Shown piece by piece: positions 11,753 through 24,718 of a DNA stretch of 64,000 nt. Source of the stretch: Circinella minor (lineage: Eukaryota > Mucoromycota > Mucoromycetes > Mucorales > Lichtheimiaceae); contig JAEPRB010000052.1 in assembly GCA_016758965.1 (NCBI GenBank), positions 1 through 64,000 of the forward strand, in the 5' to 3' direction. Under the pieces are notes generated by a model. The model had not been told where the DNA came from, did no database searches, and saw only the letters and a program-made list of their open reading frames with translations. The position numbers and the translations under genes were made by a program. The first letter of the stretch is position 1; each line of letters starts with the position of its first letter.

Positions 11753-12644
11753 ATGGGAAAAGACGGATTTCTTACACCTAAAGCTATTGCCAATCGCATC
11801 AAATCGAAAGGTCTCTTGAAACTTAAATTCTATTGTCAAGTATGTGAAAAACAATGTCGAGACGAAAATGGATTTAAGTGTCATGTGAATAGTGAATCCC
11901 ATCAACGGCAAATCTTGCTAGTAGCTGAAAATCCAGCACGATTTATGACCGACTATTCCGAGCAGTTTAAAAAAGAGTTTTTGGCTATTCTTTCTCGTGC
12001 CCATGGTACCAAACGAGTATTTGCCAATAGTGTTTATCAAGAATACATTTCAGATCGTGAACATATTCACATGAATGCAACCAAATGGGATTCTTTATCT
12101 GAATTTGTTAAATATTTGGGTAGAGAAGGTATTTGTCAAGTGGATGAAACAGAACGTGGTTGGTATATTACTTGGATTGATAATAGTCCAAAGGCATTAG
12201 CAAGACAGGTAAGGAAGATATGTTATTTGTTATTACTAATACTGTAACTATTAGAAAAGTTATAGATATAAAGAATAAAATAAATACTAATTATTTGTTT
12301 TGTCGTTCATATATTAGGCTGCCATTCAAAAAATGGATCGTGCGCAACGTGATGAAGAAGAACGAGAACAACAATTATTAAATGAACAAATTGAACGAGC
12401 TAAAAAGGAAGCAGAGGAACGTGGTACTGCGACAGAACAACAAGCAACAGAATTAAAACGAGAAGAAGGAGAAAAGAGCAAAATCAAATTGAATATGTCA
12501 ATGAAACCAATGGCAAAACCAACTTTACCTACAGCGTCAAAGGCTGGAGGTAACAAGATGAGAATGATGATGAAGAGCGGTGGTATTAAGAAACCCAATC
12601 CACCGCGCCATCTTACTATGACAACTAAATCATCACAACGTTGA
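11753..12644 (+). CDS. KIN17: KIN17/Rts2-type DNA/RNA-binding zinc-finger protein
   Basis: Two exons: 11753-12208 and 12318-12644 (260 aa). Kin17 proteins are nuclear and bind curved DNA and RNA; they are linked to DNA replication/repair and splicing. The start MGKDGFLTPKAIANRIKSKG is the family's conserved N-terminus. A single C2H2 zinc finger follows (C28, C31, H44, H50), then the conserved winged-helix region with HMNATKWDSLSEFVKYLG and the ending GWYITWIDNSP. The second exon encodes a Glu/Arg-rich coiled-coil and a lysine-rich tail. The C-terminal SH3/KOW-like tandem of animal KIN17 is absent, as in shorter fungal forms. The upstream in-frame Met at 11612 was rejected because it adds a non-conserved Phe-rich leader and the conserved family start is at 11753. 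Confidence 0.93.
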
Positions 12645-14372
12645 TTAACATCATTATACATAAAAAAATTCTTATCATCATTCATTCATAATCACCTATT
12701 CCAACTTAACAACATCCTAAAAAAATCATTCTTGTTCATATTAATAGCAATAATAACATTTTAAATAAACATTATTCCCCCGATTTTCATCTATTATAAA
12801 GTTAGCCTTGCTGGTATTTTAGGAGCTTGAAAAATAAGTTCAAATATTTAAATGTGATAAACTTATTGACAGTAACATTTTTAAAGTGATTGTCTGATAA
12901 CGATAAATCACAAAAAAAAAGTGAGAAAACCGGAATACTGTAAATTACATTCAGGAAAAAATTTGAAACTCTAAAATCAATAGAACAAGAAGCCTTTATA
13001 TAGGGATAAACGCTCTGATATATATTCAACGGCAAATTATTATAGAGGTCTCATAATTTCAATGGGAAGAAGAATTTATATGAGATATACGTAACTCTAT
13101 CAACAATTAGTTTTTGGAGTTTATTATCGTTAGTAATGATAATGAGTGATTTATTATAAAACTATATGAGAAGGTAATCTCAGTGATCACATAAATTAGA
13201 GACTTGTATCTCATAAAAGGTATTCTCCTTGTAATGGACAGTTTATTTAGAATGACCTACTATTCAGTTTATATAATGATTATTTTTATTATTTAAGGCA
13301 CGGAAAAAATAATAATATGCCTCATGTGTTAATGCAAAATGAAGGATATAACTATTTCTATTTTCAAGAATACTCACTTGGGAAAAGTGAGGAAGAGAAG
13401 AGAAATATTTGATATCTTTGTTTTTTGGGAGGAGCCGATTGGTTTATAATTTTATTTCAGTCTATTCTATATTTCAAGTAGTGACATTATTTAAATGACC
13501 ATCCAGAAGGCATTCTCAATAATTATTGTTGCTTGGCTCGGATAACGGCAATGATGGTTCTAATTTGGTGCCTGCCGATAAGTGTTGTGTTGCTGGACTG
13601 TGAATGTTATCTATCAGGTGACATAGCTACTGTAAGTTTGCTAGAAATTTTAATTGTACTTTTTGGAATAAAAAAAACCATTTTAATTTTGTACGTATTT
13701 CTAACCAGATATACCGTACCAAACATTTAGTTAGTAGGTGATATTATAAGTTTGGTTTTTTTTTTAAAAAAAAGAAGAGTGTAAGATAAAATTAATATTA
13801 ATAACCAAATACTATTCTTTTTATAGCATTTATGCTATGAAATATCTCTTAAATGATTGGGATATATTGCTTGTCTTTTTATATAAATAAGCCGACGATT
13901 ATGTCGTCCATGGTTATAACATGAATTTTAAAGTTAAATTTAGGAACTTTATGCTATAATCTATGCGCCACAATTTTTTCTTGACTGATTTCTATGGCTA
14001 AATTTATACTTTTATGTATGGGCTCAGCGTTCTTTTTTTTTTTTTTTTTGTTCGCCTGTCTTTCCCACTTTCTCTTTGTGTATTAACTATAAACATATAC
14101 AGCATACGTACTTATACATACACATACAAAGCAGCGGTCAGCGTATAATAATTCAGAAAACCCTTGTTTTCACCCCCTCTCTTTCACACACACACACACA
14201 CACATACATACACGCATACTTGAATCTTTCTCCTCTTTTATTCACCTCCTACACTTTTTTTTTCTACTCTTCACTTCCCATACTACACTTCACGTCTACA
14301 TTTACATTTCACCAGACGAGTAGTATTTTTTGTTTCTTTTGTTTCTGGTCTTTTCTTTTATAACTCAACATT
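12645..14372. other. Intergenic; promoter/leader of the phosphatase at the right end
   Basis: No gene is recognised from 12645 to about 14030. From 14030 to 14372 the sequence is strongly CT-rich, with a T run and a CACACA run (about 14187-14206). This is typical of a long fungal 5' leader and precedes the phosphatase start. Confidence 0.5.
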
Positions 14373-16448
14373 ATGCCAAGTGAAAGTCAAAAAGAAGATA
14401 TATGTATTGTGTCGTCAAACGTCACTACGCCAACACCAGGCTCATCAGACATGTTGTCTGCGGCATTCCAAAAGCAAGCAAAAGTAGTAGATACTAACAA
14501 CAGTATTAGTGGAAACTCTAATAATAATCTTGTTCCTTCTCCTACCACTCCTACTCATCGAACCAATCGAAAACATGATCCAAGTCGACTACGACCTTCT
14601 CAATTAGCAACTATGCTTAAAGATAATCGTTACCATGCCGAAACAACAACTTCTCCTTTTGCAAGAAGAAACAGTACTAGTAGTCATGGTGACCAGCCGT
14701 TAATGATTGATGTTCGAGATTACGAGCGTTATGAGGAACAACATATTCGCAATTCAATCAACATCAACTTGCCAACTTTATTGATAAAACGTTATCGTCG
14801 AGGAACTGTTTCCAATTTCAATTTAGAAAGTTTTATTGCAACAGAAGAAGGGAAAGAGTACTATTTATCATGGCTACGCAAATCATCGTCATTATCAATA
14901 GCCAACGCTTCACCAATAGTAACAGCAGCAACAGCAGCAGCAAGGCGAATTATTATTTATGACGATACAATGCAAGATTTAGATTCACATGCGTGGATTT
15001 TAGTTAATGTCATGAAAGCGAAACTTCAACAACAACAATTCAGAATATATACATTGGATGGAGGATTTGATGCATTTGTTAAATGGGATACTTGGGGTTC
15101 ATATTTAATTGGATCCATGTATAACAATAATTCATTATTTCCACCAAATTCTTCTTCAACAGCTTCATCATCATCATGGGCACCTTGGGAAGGAGCACCT
15201 GGAGAACCTGGATCAAGGTCACATAATAATAATGCAAATTTGAGTGTTATACCAGCTACGCCAACACAATCACGTAGTGCCACTACATTTTCATCGTCAG
15301 GCTCTTCAGCGTGGATTAATCCGATCGATACTAATGTTCAACGAAGAGCAAGTCTTTTCAGTCTGGATACAAGTACCGCAAGGGAAAAGTTTCATAATCG
15401 GCAACAACGATATCGTGGTAACAAAGAGCCTCATCTCAAACCATCACGATCTCGGGGATTAATGAAGTCAAGTGGATCGTCAAGGACTAATATTACAATT
15501 ATACCAGGAGACAATAATAATAATAATAATAATTTCAGTACCAGCAACTATAATTATCATAACTCTATACAAGAACAACAATATCATGATCTTTCTAGTA
15601 TATCCGAATCGTCAACCATTAATAACAACAAAGATCAACAACGGTCAGAAAAAGAGGACGTAGAGGAGGATAATTATATTATTACTGCGCCCACTGGTGT
15701 AGTTGACTCAACCTTGTGGTCTGCCGATACTGAGGATGATGACGAACATAATGGTAGTAGTGGCACCAATGGGGGGAATCATGCGTTTATCATATCCGAA
15801 ATTGTCCCTGGATTCCTTTACCTCGGTCCTGAAATTTCTACACAAGAACAATCATTTGATCTTCAAACACGTTCCATAAAACAAATTTTAAATATGGCAG
15901 AAGAATGTAATGATGATGTTCCTGGTCTCAAAGATCAGATCACATACCATAAAGTTGCTGCTCAAGATACTGTGATTATGCAAAATGTGGAAGAGACTTT
16001 GAAACGTGCTGTACAAGTGATAGGTAAACAAATAATATACACAAATAAAAATATATTTATAGATTCTTTGTTTATTTATTTATTGAACTAGTAAATAATA
16101 ATGACATAATATTATTTTTTAAATATAGATCAAGCCAAAAACAAGCATGAACCTATTTATGTTCATTGTAAAGCAGGGAAATCCAGATCAGTAGCTGCCA
16201 TTCTAGCTTACTTTGTGTTGTCCGAAAAATGGACTTTAAAGCGTGCATATCAACACGTCATCAAAACACGACCAAGTATGTCTCCCAATATTGGATTTGT
16301 TGCTGAATTATTAAAATTGGAAAAAGGCGTTCATGGACAAGTAAGTAATTTTGGATATAATTGGCAATCGGTAGACCCAAGTATACCGCCAAGCCCAGAG
16401 TCTCAAAAAGCTATTGGAAAAGTGGAATCAGCTTGGTCTTCCACTTAG
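14373..16448 (+). CDS. MAPK phosphatase-like protein: rhodanese domain plus dual-specificity phosphatase
   Basis: Two exons: 14373-16023 and 16129-16448 (656 aa). The N-terminal third has a rhodanese (CH2-like) domain at about 105-235: LMIDVRDYERYEEQHI, then IIIYDD where an active rhodanese would have Cys, then LDGGFDAFVKW. It is therefore probably a non-catalytic MAPK-docking domain as in MKPs. A disordered linker of about 230 residues, rich in Ser, Asn and Gln, follows. The C-terminal phosphatase domain starts at about 474 (SEIVPGFLYLGPE), has a candidate general acid Asp near 531, and the catalytic loop HCKAGKSRS with Cys at about 564 encoded just after the intron. It resembles fungal Msg5/Pmp1-type MAPK phosphatases, which dephosphorylate Thr and Tyr of the activation loop. 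The intron sits just before the catalytic loop. Confidence 0.9.
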
Positions 16449-16800
16449 AAACGAAATGAAAAGAAAAGTATCGTTGATATCTACCCTCCCCTATATTGTT
16501 TTTTTTCGCTACTACAACTTTTACAAACATAACATCCAAAATATATCTATCATTCATACCAAAATATTCAAGATATATACATATATAAACATGCACATGC
16601 TATATGTATAGCCTATTATTACACACACAGCGATACACAGACAGATATATATATATATCATTATCTTTTCGTGAATCATGTAAAATCCCCCCCCACAACA
16701 GTAGTGCATTTCCATATACCATTTTGAATCAAAAAACAGCCAAAAAAAACCATATAATTATGTATATCTTATTTAAAAAAAATAATAGATCAATTCTTTT

Positions 16801-19800
16801 TTACAGATCAAGTAGTAAATCAGCACCTCCAGGTGCTTGTTGTGCAGGTCGGACATCTTGTTGATTTACAACATCAGTGGCATAAGGGTTTGGATTTGCC
16901 CCTTGAAGTGTATTTACTCCAGTGAATGATTGTCTAATAAAAAAAAAAGGGTTATAGTTATATATATATGAGTGTGTGTGTGTGGGTGTAAGAGATCGAA
17001 GCGAACGAATCTATCAGAAATATTATTATAATTTTTACCTATTGGCTGCCAAACTATTATATCCAAGATCGTTAGGCAAGGGATTCTGATTAATTTGTTG
17101 TTGTGGCTGTTGTGCTACTGGCTGTTGCTGTGGTTGAATAGGTTGTTCCTGTTGAACTGGCTGTTGCTGTTGTGGCTGTTGTTGTGGTTGAGTAGGTTGT
17201 GGAACTACAAATGGTTGTGAAGAAGTTGAACGTTGAAGTGCAGGGGATGGCATCAAATAACGTGGTTTATAACGATGAATAAAGGTGGTTGGACTTTTAT
17301 GATAAATAGATGCCAAAGTTGAAATATGTAATAATAATTCATCGAGGAATGCAGTATCCATATTGTCACTTTCTGTTGAAATGGGTGGTTTTTCTGATAA
17401 AACAATAGCCTAAATAATAAATTGTTCAAATTATTAGTAACCTATATCATTTGTTTGCGATTTCCTCAGCAGTTTGAATTATTATTACCTTTGCAGCAGC
17501 AGGATCTGTTGAAAGTAAACGCCAATAAATATAACCTCTATCACGTAAATCTGGATTATCAACTTCCTCTGTCGCCCATTTAAGGACCTTGGGAACAAGT
17601 TCTTGACCAGCAGTTGGACGTTTGATGAATAATTTGACAGTGGCTGTAAGTAATGCAAGTTGTACCTATATATACAATATTGGAAGTTGAGCTGAAAAAG
17701 TACATTTCCCTTTTTATAGAAATTTGGCATAAATATATTACCTCTACAGGTTCTTCCAAAAACGTATATAAAAAGTCATCAAGAAGAACATCAGAATTTT
17801 CAATACGATCAGCATATTGTCCAATAATCCAAATCATGGCTGCTTTAGCTTCAGGTTCATCCAAATTATCCAAGTTTTCACAAAGTGTAGCAATAATACT
17901 TTCATATTGATTAGGGTATTTTCGGAAAATGTCCTTAATAACTACAATAGCTTCTTGAACAACGTAATTTACTTTGGTTTGAATAAGTTCAAGAAGAGCA
18001 GATATACATCGTTCAGCTGCACTTTCAATCTTGACAGCCAATCGACCAATAGAACGCACAGCTTTTCGAACGAAATCCACATCTACTTCCGCTGCATATC
18101 TATTAAATAAATATAGATTAAGTCACTCTCTTTTTTTCTCTTTATTTGTGTATATAAGCATATTTTACTTACTCTTTTAATTCACTAAGTACTTGATCAA
18201 CATTGCGAGGATTCGCCAATCTAAAAATAATTTCTAACTTTGCCAATTTGACATAGATAGGGTCGTTATATTTGCAGAAAAATACTTTCATATCATTACG
18301 TAAAACTTCAGGCCGTCGTTGAATAACAAGTAAAATATTACGAAGAGCAACATATTGAACTTCAGGACCAGATGATAATAAGGTAACTAAAACAAATATA
18401 CAAAAAAATTAAATTTAATAAAATGTATCTATCAACTTATCTATTTCTACTTATATAATTAAATTATATATATATATAAAAAGAATAAATTTAATGATTC
18501 TTACCAAGCGGTGGACTTAATTTTCGACAAAAGGTAATAACATTATTTTCATCCTTCATATAATTCATTAAATACATCATCACTTTGACGCATGTAAGCA
18601 CAACAGCCGAATTTGCATGCTGAAGACGAGGCGCAATACGTTCAGCAAGTACTTCTGCATCCCCATTCTCTTGAGGAACATAATACATCAGTGCTTCCAG
18701 AATATAAGTTTGACCCCATCTATAAAACAATTATGAGTGTTAGAAGAGAAAAAAGTAGATTTACAAACATTATAGCTTGGGTGCGTAAATAAAACCTCCT
18801 CCTCCCTTTCCCGTCTTACTCTGAACATTCATTTAATGCTGCAGCAAGTTTACTGGCTATAGAATGATTCAGTTTGAGTTGAATATTATCGGATCGTTCA
18901 GAAATTTCTGTTAAAGCAGCTACAGCATTAGCAACGACCTGTGGAAGAAAAAAAAAGAAGATTGAAAAAATTGATTGCTTAGTATAATGATTTTCTCGTT
19001 CTCTTTTAAATAATATTCAATAAATATATATATTCCTATCCTTCTGGTTTTTACCGTTGGGTTGGCGTCTGTCAATAAGTCTCTAAGCATGTCAATAAAT
19101 CGTTCACTTTCAACCAAAATATGGTCATACATGTATAATTTGGCAACACAAATTGCTGCTGTCTTTCGAACATAAGGATCGCGATCACGTAAACAATGTC
19201 GTAAAGGATCCACAAGACAATCGACAATCTTTTCTACTTGAATGTATCCCATAGTACGAATGGCGAGTGCACGAATAAGTGGGTTAGGGTCTTCTACGTC
19301 CTATAGTAATAATTAATATATATTTTTTAATCGAATGCTATTTGTATTTGTCTCATTTTCACTATAAACGTTACTATTCACACTGTCACAGGATTCAAAC
19401 AGGCTATCTTCTCACCTTAATAAACATAGTGATTGCCATCATGGCCATGTCGGGTTTACTTCTAGCATAGTTGATCAAGTACAAGTACACCATTTTCTTA
19501 ATTTCCAATATAGGAACGTTCATGACATTAAGAATATCCGGGAAAAGTGGTGACATGTCATTTCCCATCGTCATGTTGGCGACAATTTTCTTCATCACTG
19601 TCTTCTTTCGTTGATGCTTTGGATCGCGCTTCTCCGAATTGAGCTCGGCTCGAAGTTCCTGAATTTTACCTATCGTTTACAATTATCTATGTTACTATTA
19701 TATTTATAATATAATGACCATATATATATGAATATACATATCTAATTTTGTTTTAAAATATATAATATATACCTCTTTGAAAGTATTTAGCATCAGACAT
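16801..19800 (-). CDS. Beta subunit of clathrin adaptor AP-1/AP-2 (beta-adaptin)
   Basis: Ten exons: 19773-19800, 19416-19669, 19055-19300, 18820-18938, 18505-18719, 18173-18386, 17742-18099, 17489-17665, 17039-17409, 16801-16933 (704 aa, all phases agree). It is the large subunit of a clathrin adaptor acting at the TGN/endosome (AP-1) or plasma membrane (AP-2). The trunk is a HEAT/armadillo solenoid with hallmark blocks ALFPDxxN-like [64 protein letters not shown] and [20 protein letters not shown] Pro/Gln-rich hinge follows and the protein ends in the clathrin-box motif LLLDL immediately before the stop. There is no appendage (ear) domain, as in other fungal beta-adaptins of about 700 aa. 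Sequence alone does not separate Apl1 from Apl2. It is convergent with the upstream phosphatase, about 350 nt between stops. Confidence 0.95.
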
Positions 19801-20714
19801 GGTTTGAAATGAAGGTAAAGGTTTTTTGAAACAAGGCAAAAAAAAAAGAGAAATAAAGTGAAGAGGAATTATTCTGACATTGAAACTAGTTTCTTTTTTT
19901 GGAGAGCATTGGTGTGCTCTGCACTACGTTACGCAAAGAAAGAAGTTAGGTTTAATAAATAGACAATGACTCTAATCCATCCATTTAATTTTCTTTTTCT
20001 TTATCACCAACTGTTATTTCGTTTATTTTTTGCCTCAATACATAAATTAATTTTACCTTGATTACTGTTGAGTAAAAAAAGTCATATATTAAACAGTTGT
20101 TAAATCAACATAAAGCGTCCCGACTATTATTATTGTTGTTGCTGAGTTACATTATAAACTTATTTTCATAGATATGAACAATGAAGACCTCGTTTTTGAG
20201 TGTATTATATACTATATCTCTATATGTATATAACTAAACGTTGTTGTTTTTTACTTTTTGAAATTATGGAAAAAAAAAGCACGAGATTACTTGTTTACTC
20301 TTACCAAAATTACCTCCCGTGTCTGCTTTTGATGACTGTACGGTATATACACTTAAATTATTCTGTTACTATCTATTTGTACAATACGTAAAGAAAAGCG
20401 GCACGGATACCGTAGATGGGGCCACTGAAGCCAATCAGAGAAGAAGACAATAAAGTTAATAGTCTGGGCCAATAAGGGCTCGATTTAATACAAATCTGTT
20501 GCTATGCTTGGAGCCTATATTAGCATTAATATTTTTAGAGAGCGAAAAGGTTGTGCGTGCCTGCATAATAGATTATAAAATATCTTTTGTTCTAAGCGTT
20601 TCATGTTGCCCACTGCTATTTTATTCAACGCCATTTAACTCCATTCACTTACATTTAACTCATTCAACCATATTCAAACGCATTAAATAATTTTTTATTT
20701 ATTTTTTTCACAAT
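19801..20714. other. Beta-adaptin upstream region
   Basis: Contains the presumed promoter of the beta-adaptin gene (minus strand). The rest is AT-rich with no recognisable coding sequence; short frames show no domain. Confidence 0.5.
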
Positions 20715-21412
20715 AGAGGGAAATTTCAACTACAAAAAAAGAGGTCGACCTTCCGGTCAAAAGAACGCTCAGGGCCACAGTGCTGGACGTGGATAGCAAA
20801 CAAAAAAAATTATCATTTACCTCTGTTAACACGACTGTCAATAATAATGAAAATAATAATTCATTATCACTTAGCTCATCTATTAATAGTACAGCAACGC
20901 CTGTATAGGAAGAGCCAACATCATCATTAGTAGAGGATGATCATGTACCGCTTGGTGAAAATTTTTTTGACACCATGGTTCCTTCAGCCGTAGAAGATCA
21001 ATATGATGTATATGATGAAGATGATATTCTTGATAAAATTGATTGTAATGACGAAGATGAAGAAGAGGATAGTAACAGACAAGAAGGCACTGAAGATATC
21101 ATTGACACTACGTCACAAGCAGTTCACCATTATAATGCAAATAACACTACAGAAGAAAGTAGAAATGAATCAAGCAACACATCAAATAATAACACGACAC
21201 AAATAGCTGGTGTGATTCAAAAATATCTCTCTGATGTCCAAAAACGTATTGTTAGTGAGAAATATCCAGCAGAATACAGTAGAGGAACGTTTTGGGTACG
21301 ACCAAAAGATCCATACTTTGCTTTACTTGATGATCTGAATCCAAATGGTCTTTATTATCCACGTATTTTCCTTTGTTTATTGTCAAAGTTAGTACTTTTT
21401 TTTAATATATGA
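20715..21412 (+). pseudogene. N-terminal fragment of a DUF6729-like transposon-associated protein
   Basis: The stretch begins with an AT-hook-like KKRGRPSGQKN in one frame (about 20740-20775), then shifts to a Ser/Asn-rich and Asp/Glu-rich region. It ends with AEYSRGTFWVRPKDPYFALL and LYYPRIFL just before 21400. That last block resembles the start of the DUF6729 domain of fungal repetitive proteins, and the same block occurs again at about 53040-53150 in this window. A frameshift near 20790 and an in-frame TAG at 20906-20908 break it, and the rest of the domain is missing. The pogo-like MITE begins about 370 bp downstream. Family identification is from memory. Confidence 0.55.
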
Positions 21413-21784
21413 TATTTATAACAAGCAAATTTATAGTAATATTTTTGCTATGATTTTTTGACGCATAATGGAAAATCTATAGTAAATATATGGTATGGGG
21501 TTGTTTATTTCGTTAAAAAAAATCTACAGTAGTTTACCTTCGATAAAATACAATCCCCCGAAACGCTCATGCAAGAAAGCTGCGAGTTGCAAACCCATTA
21601 AGTGTTTTAACATTTCCCAAAAAACAAAAAAGGTGCGTAACAGAGAAATTTGCAAAAACACGGTTGACTATACATTAATATATATGAGCAAGTTACAATA
21701 GGGTAAAAGTTTTACAATATCATAAGAAGACAGATAGAATACAAACGAATCTCACTACGTAATTACTAGTATATGTCTTTTGTA

Positions 21785-22523
21785 CAGTGAGTATTCGTTA
21801 AACCGGTACTCGTTAAACCGGTATTTCGCTAAACAGGTATCCAGTGAACTTGTCCAAATATTTACCGGATTTATAAATAATAGTATTATTTTATTTTATA
21901 TTATATAATATTAGTCTTTTTATTGGTAAAATCAGTAATATAACCTTTCTTTAAAGATATATCAGTTCTTCCCTATGTTTTCAGTTGGGTAATTTGTTTT
22001 TATAGCAATTAAAAACACACAAACCATTCTTGTCGTCACGAGCAAGTTTCTCAACACCTTGTTGATAACAGTGTCTCTTTTTTGTTAATTTCACATGGAT
22101 GCTTTTTTCTTCTTCCTCATCTACGTACGTACTACTTTTCAACTTTGTCATCCACTTGTTCATTATTGTTAAATATGTAATTATGTTGTTGATACAATTA
22201 ATTTTTACTCATTTTTTCAACTGCTAATCATGGTCTATACCAATGCATATTTTGCTGTGAATTCATTAGATTAATCCAATTTCTGGTTCATTATCACTAG
22301 TTAATGAAAACACCATTATCATTTTTTTCACTAAAAGGTTAGCTCACAGTAGCAAAGCTATATTATATGAACTGTCATCTTTTTTTATCTTGTATAGGTA
22401 GCTTAATTTAATTCTAGTTATTCTTGCAGTATATTCTACATATTATTACTAACTGAGTTTCAATTCGCTAAACCGGTACGAATCCTCACATATATTGAGT
22501 ACCGGTTTAACGAATACTCACTG
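21785..22523. mobile_element. Complete pogo/Tigger-like MITE with TIRs and TA target duplication
   Basis: The left end CAGTGAGTATTCGTTAAACC and the right end are inverted copies of each other for about 28 bp, flanked by TA at 21783-21784 and 22524-22525. The CAGT start and TA duplication fit the pogo/Tc1-mariner superfamily. The motif CGTTAAACCGGTA or CGCTAAACCGGTA is repeated near both ends (three times at the left, twice at the right), which looks like reiterated transposase-binding sites. The 739-bp body has no intact transposase; the longest minus-strand frame (60 codons) is unrecognised. A second, related copy lies at 62297-63063. Confidence 0.85.
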
Positions 22524-24718
22524 TAATGCAAAATACAACATATTATGTGATACAATCATATAATCAGCGGGAGTGTTACTAATGTATACGTCTTCTCGTG
22601 TAATATAAAGTATAGTTCAAATTAAAATATAACATATACTCTGATGCAAGACATAAGTATATTTTACATAGTTCTGTATAACCTAACTTCACAGCGAGGT
22701 TACGATCAGCAGTAGTAATTACATTTTAATCCAGTAGAAGGTATCGATTTTGACATCCTAAATTTCATAGATAGATAGCCTCATCGATGTCCTGAGATAT
22801 TAAATAAAAATAAACATTCAATGAGTTTTTATTGTATGATGATAAAATAGGTAAGTGTAAAGAGACACTATAATTAAACATATATGATACCTCCCTCTCG
22901 TTCAACACGTAATACTTTTCCCTGACGGAGACTGATGTAGCACCACCACCATCAAGTGGATCCTCGCGTCTTTTTTCAGTAACCGCGAGAAGGTAGGGTG
23001 CGTTAACATTCTTACATTCGGGTATGCTAGTTTGAAAAATTAACCAAGTCCTTTATAATCGTTCTTATACGTACGACCAGTCGCACATTCTTCCCAGATG
23101 CTTCTTCTTGGTCCAGGATACATTTGTTGGAGTAAGGTATGGCTTTTTTCCATGGATACGTAAAAAAAAAAAGCATTGAAAGGTGCGTGTATACCAATTA
23201 ATACTATAAATTTGCACTTTTATATTCGATACTAAAAAATAGCATTAAATGCTCCGTTTATTTATACGTTCCCATCTATATTAATACTACATTGAAAAAA
23301 AAACAAATGCTAAAGAAAAACAATGGATATACTGTAACGGTATTAATGTAATGTAATATAATTTCTAAAAATATTAAAAGACATATTAATGCTCTATATG
23401 TGGTCAGCATTGGATAAAATAAAAATAAAGAATAAAGTGAGTACCATAGAACGAAAGCTTAAGGTATGTCAACAGATCAGTAAAAATAATAGTAGTAGTT
23501 TAAAGTTCTCTGATTGTTAATGACTCAAAATTTCAACATAACTACGTACTTTGATAATTTTATTATTCAAAATCCACTTGTCTATTTCCACTACTATATA
23601 ATTAATAATAATATATGTAGCTAAAAAAATAAATTGATACGTATGTGTAATATGATATGCTGTACTACATATCATATTAAATAGCGAACAAAAAAGTGAC
23701 GACCAATAGTAATAGTAATAAATAAACAAAAATTATTAGCTAGTACTAAAATAAGCAATAAAAAATGAAATAATATAGTAGAAATGCTTCTTGCATAGAA
23801 AAGAATAAAAGAAAAGCTAAATTCCAAATTTGTATTATTTTCTCTTAGTCGGCATCAATTGTATTCATTATAGACATTATATATTGTTTGGCACAAAATA
23901 GTGAAAAAAAAACTTCACACAAGATGAAATATCACTCAAGTGAGTAAATAAAACAAATGTTTCTCATTATTTTCTTTTTTCATTCTGGTTTGATTGTATA
24001 GAAAGAAAGAAAACTATAAGAATGTTTTCCTCAAAATGATACATATATATTAATTAATAGAGTTTCGAAAAATGTTTTTTTATGCTTATTGCTATTACTA
24101 ACATTATAATAATATGCTAACTAATTATTAATTTTTTCCCTTGCTGAGATAAAACGGGAGACCCTTCCCCCACACACACGCGTATTTGATGATCAAATCA
24201 CTGCGGGAATATCAAAAGCTTTTTTTTTTTTGGTAGATTCAACACTAGTGCTTGACTTACCATAGGCTTGGTAAGGAATGAATATGTGTGCGAAAATAAG
24301 AAATATAGTTAGTAAAAAAAAGTATTTTACAGTTGAAGAAGCAAACAACAACGTGTATACAAACTACTTTTGATAACTCATAATATATATAAATATTACC
24401 ATTATAAAAACCACTTCAAAAAAATCGATAATCAAATAATTTGTTAGAAGAAAAGGTTTAATACATTAATTTTACTTTCTTACCCCAACATTATTTCACA
24501 TGTTTGATACCTTTCAAAGATCTTTTAGTCAGTGTTACGCCAGCAATTTTTTTCTTTCTTTTAAAACTACAACATGCTCTCAAAACCCTAAGTTTGGTTA
24601 TTAAAAAAATTCTGTACAACAATAAACTCAAATTTACCCCGCTAATTTCTTTGGTCTTTTTAAAAAAGAAAATTAAATATAAATTTCTTTTTTAGGTTCA
24701 CATCACAACGTAAAAAAA
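22524..24718. other. AT-rich intergenic with a minus-strand coding remnant
   Basis: From about 23155 down to 22870 the minus strand contains coding-like segments (MEKSHTLLQQMYPGPRR, then in another frame VNAPYLLAVTEKRRED and EKYYVLNEREVSYM). They are broken by a stop and a frame change and probably belong to a dead repetitive gene; family not recognised. The rest, 23160-24718, is AT-rich with no gene; its right end is the hydrolase promoter region. Confidence 0.35.
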
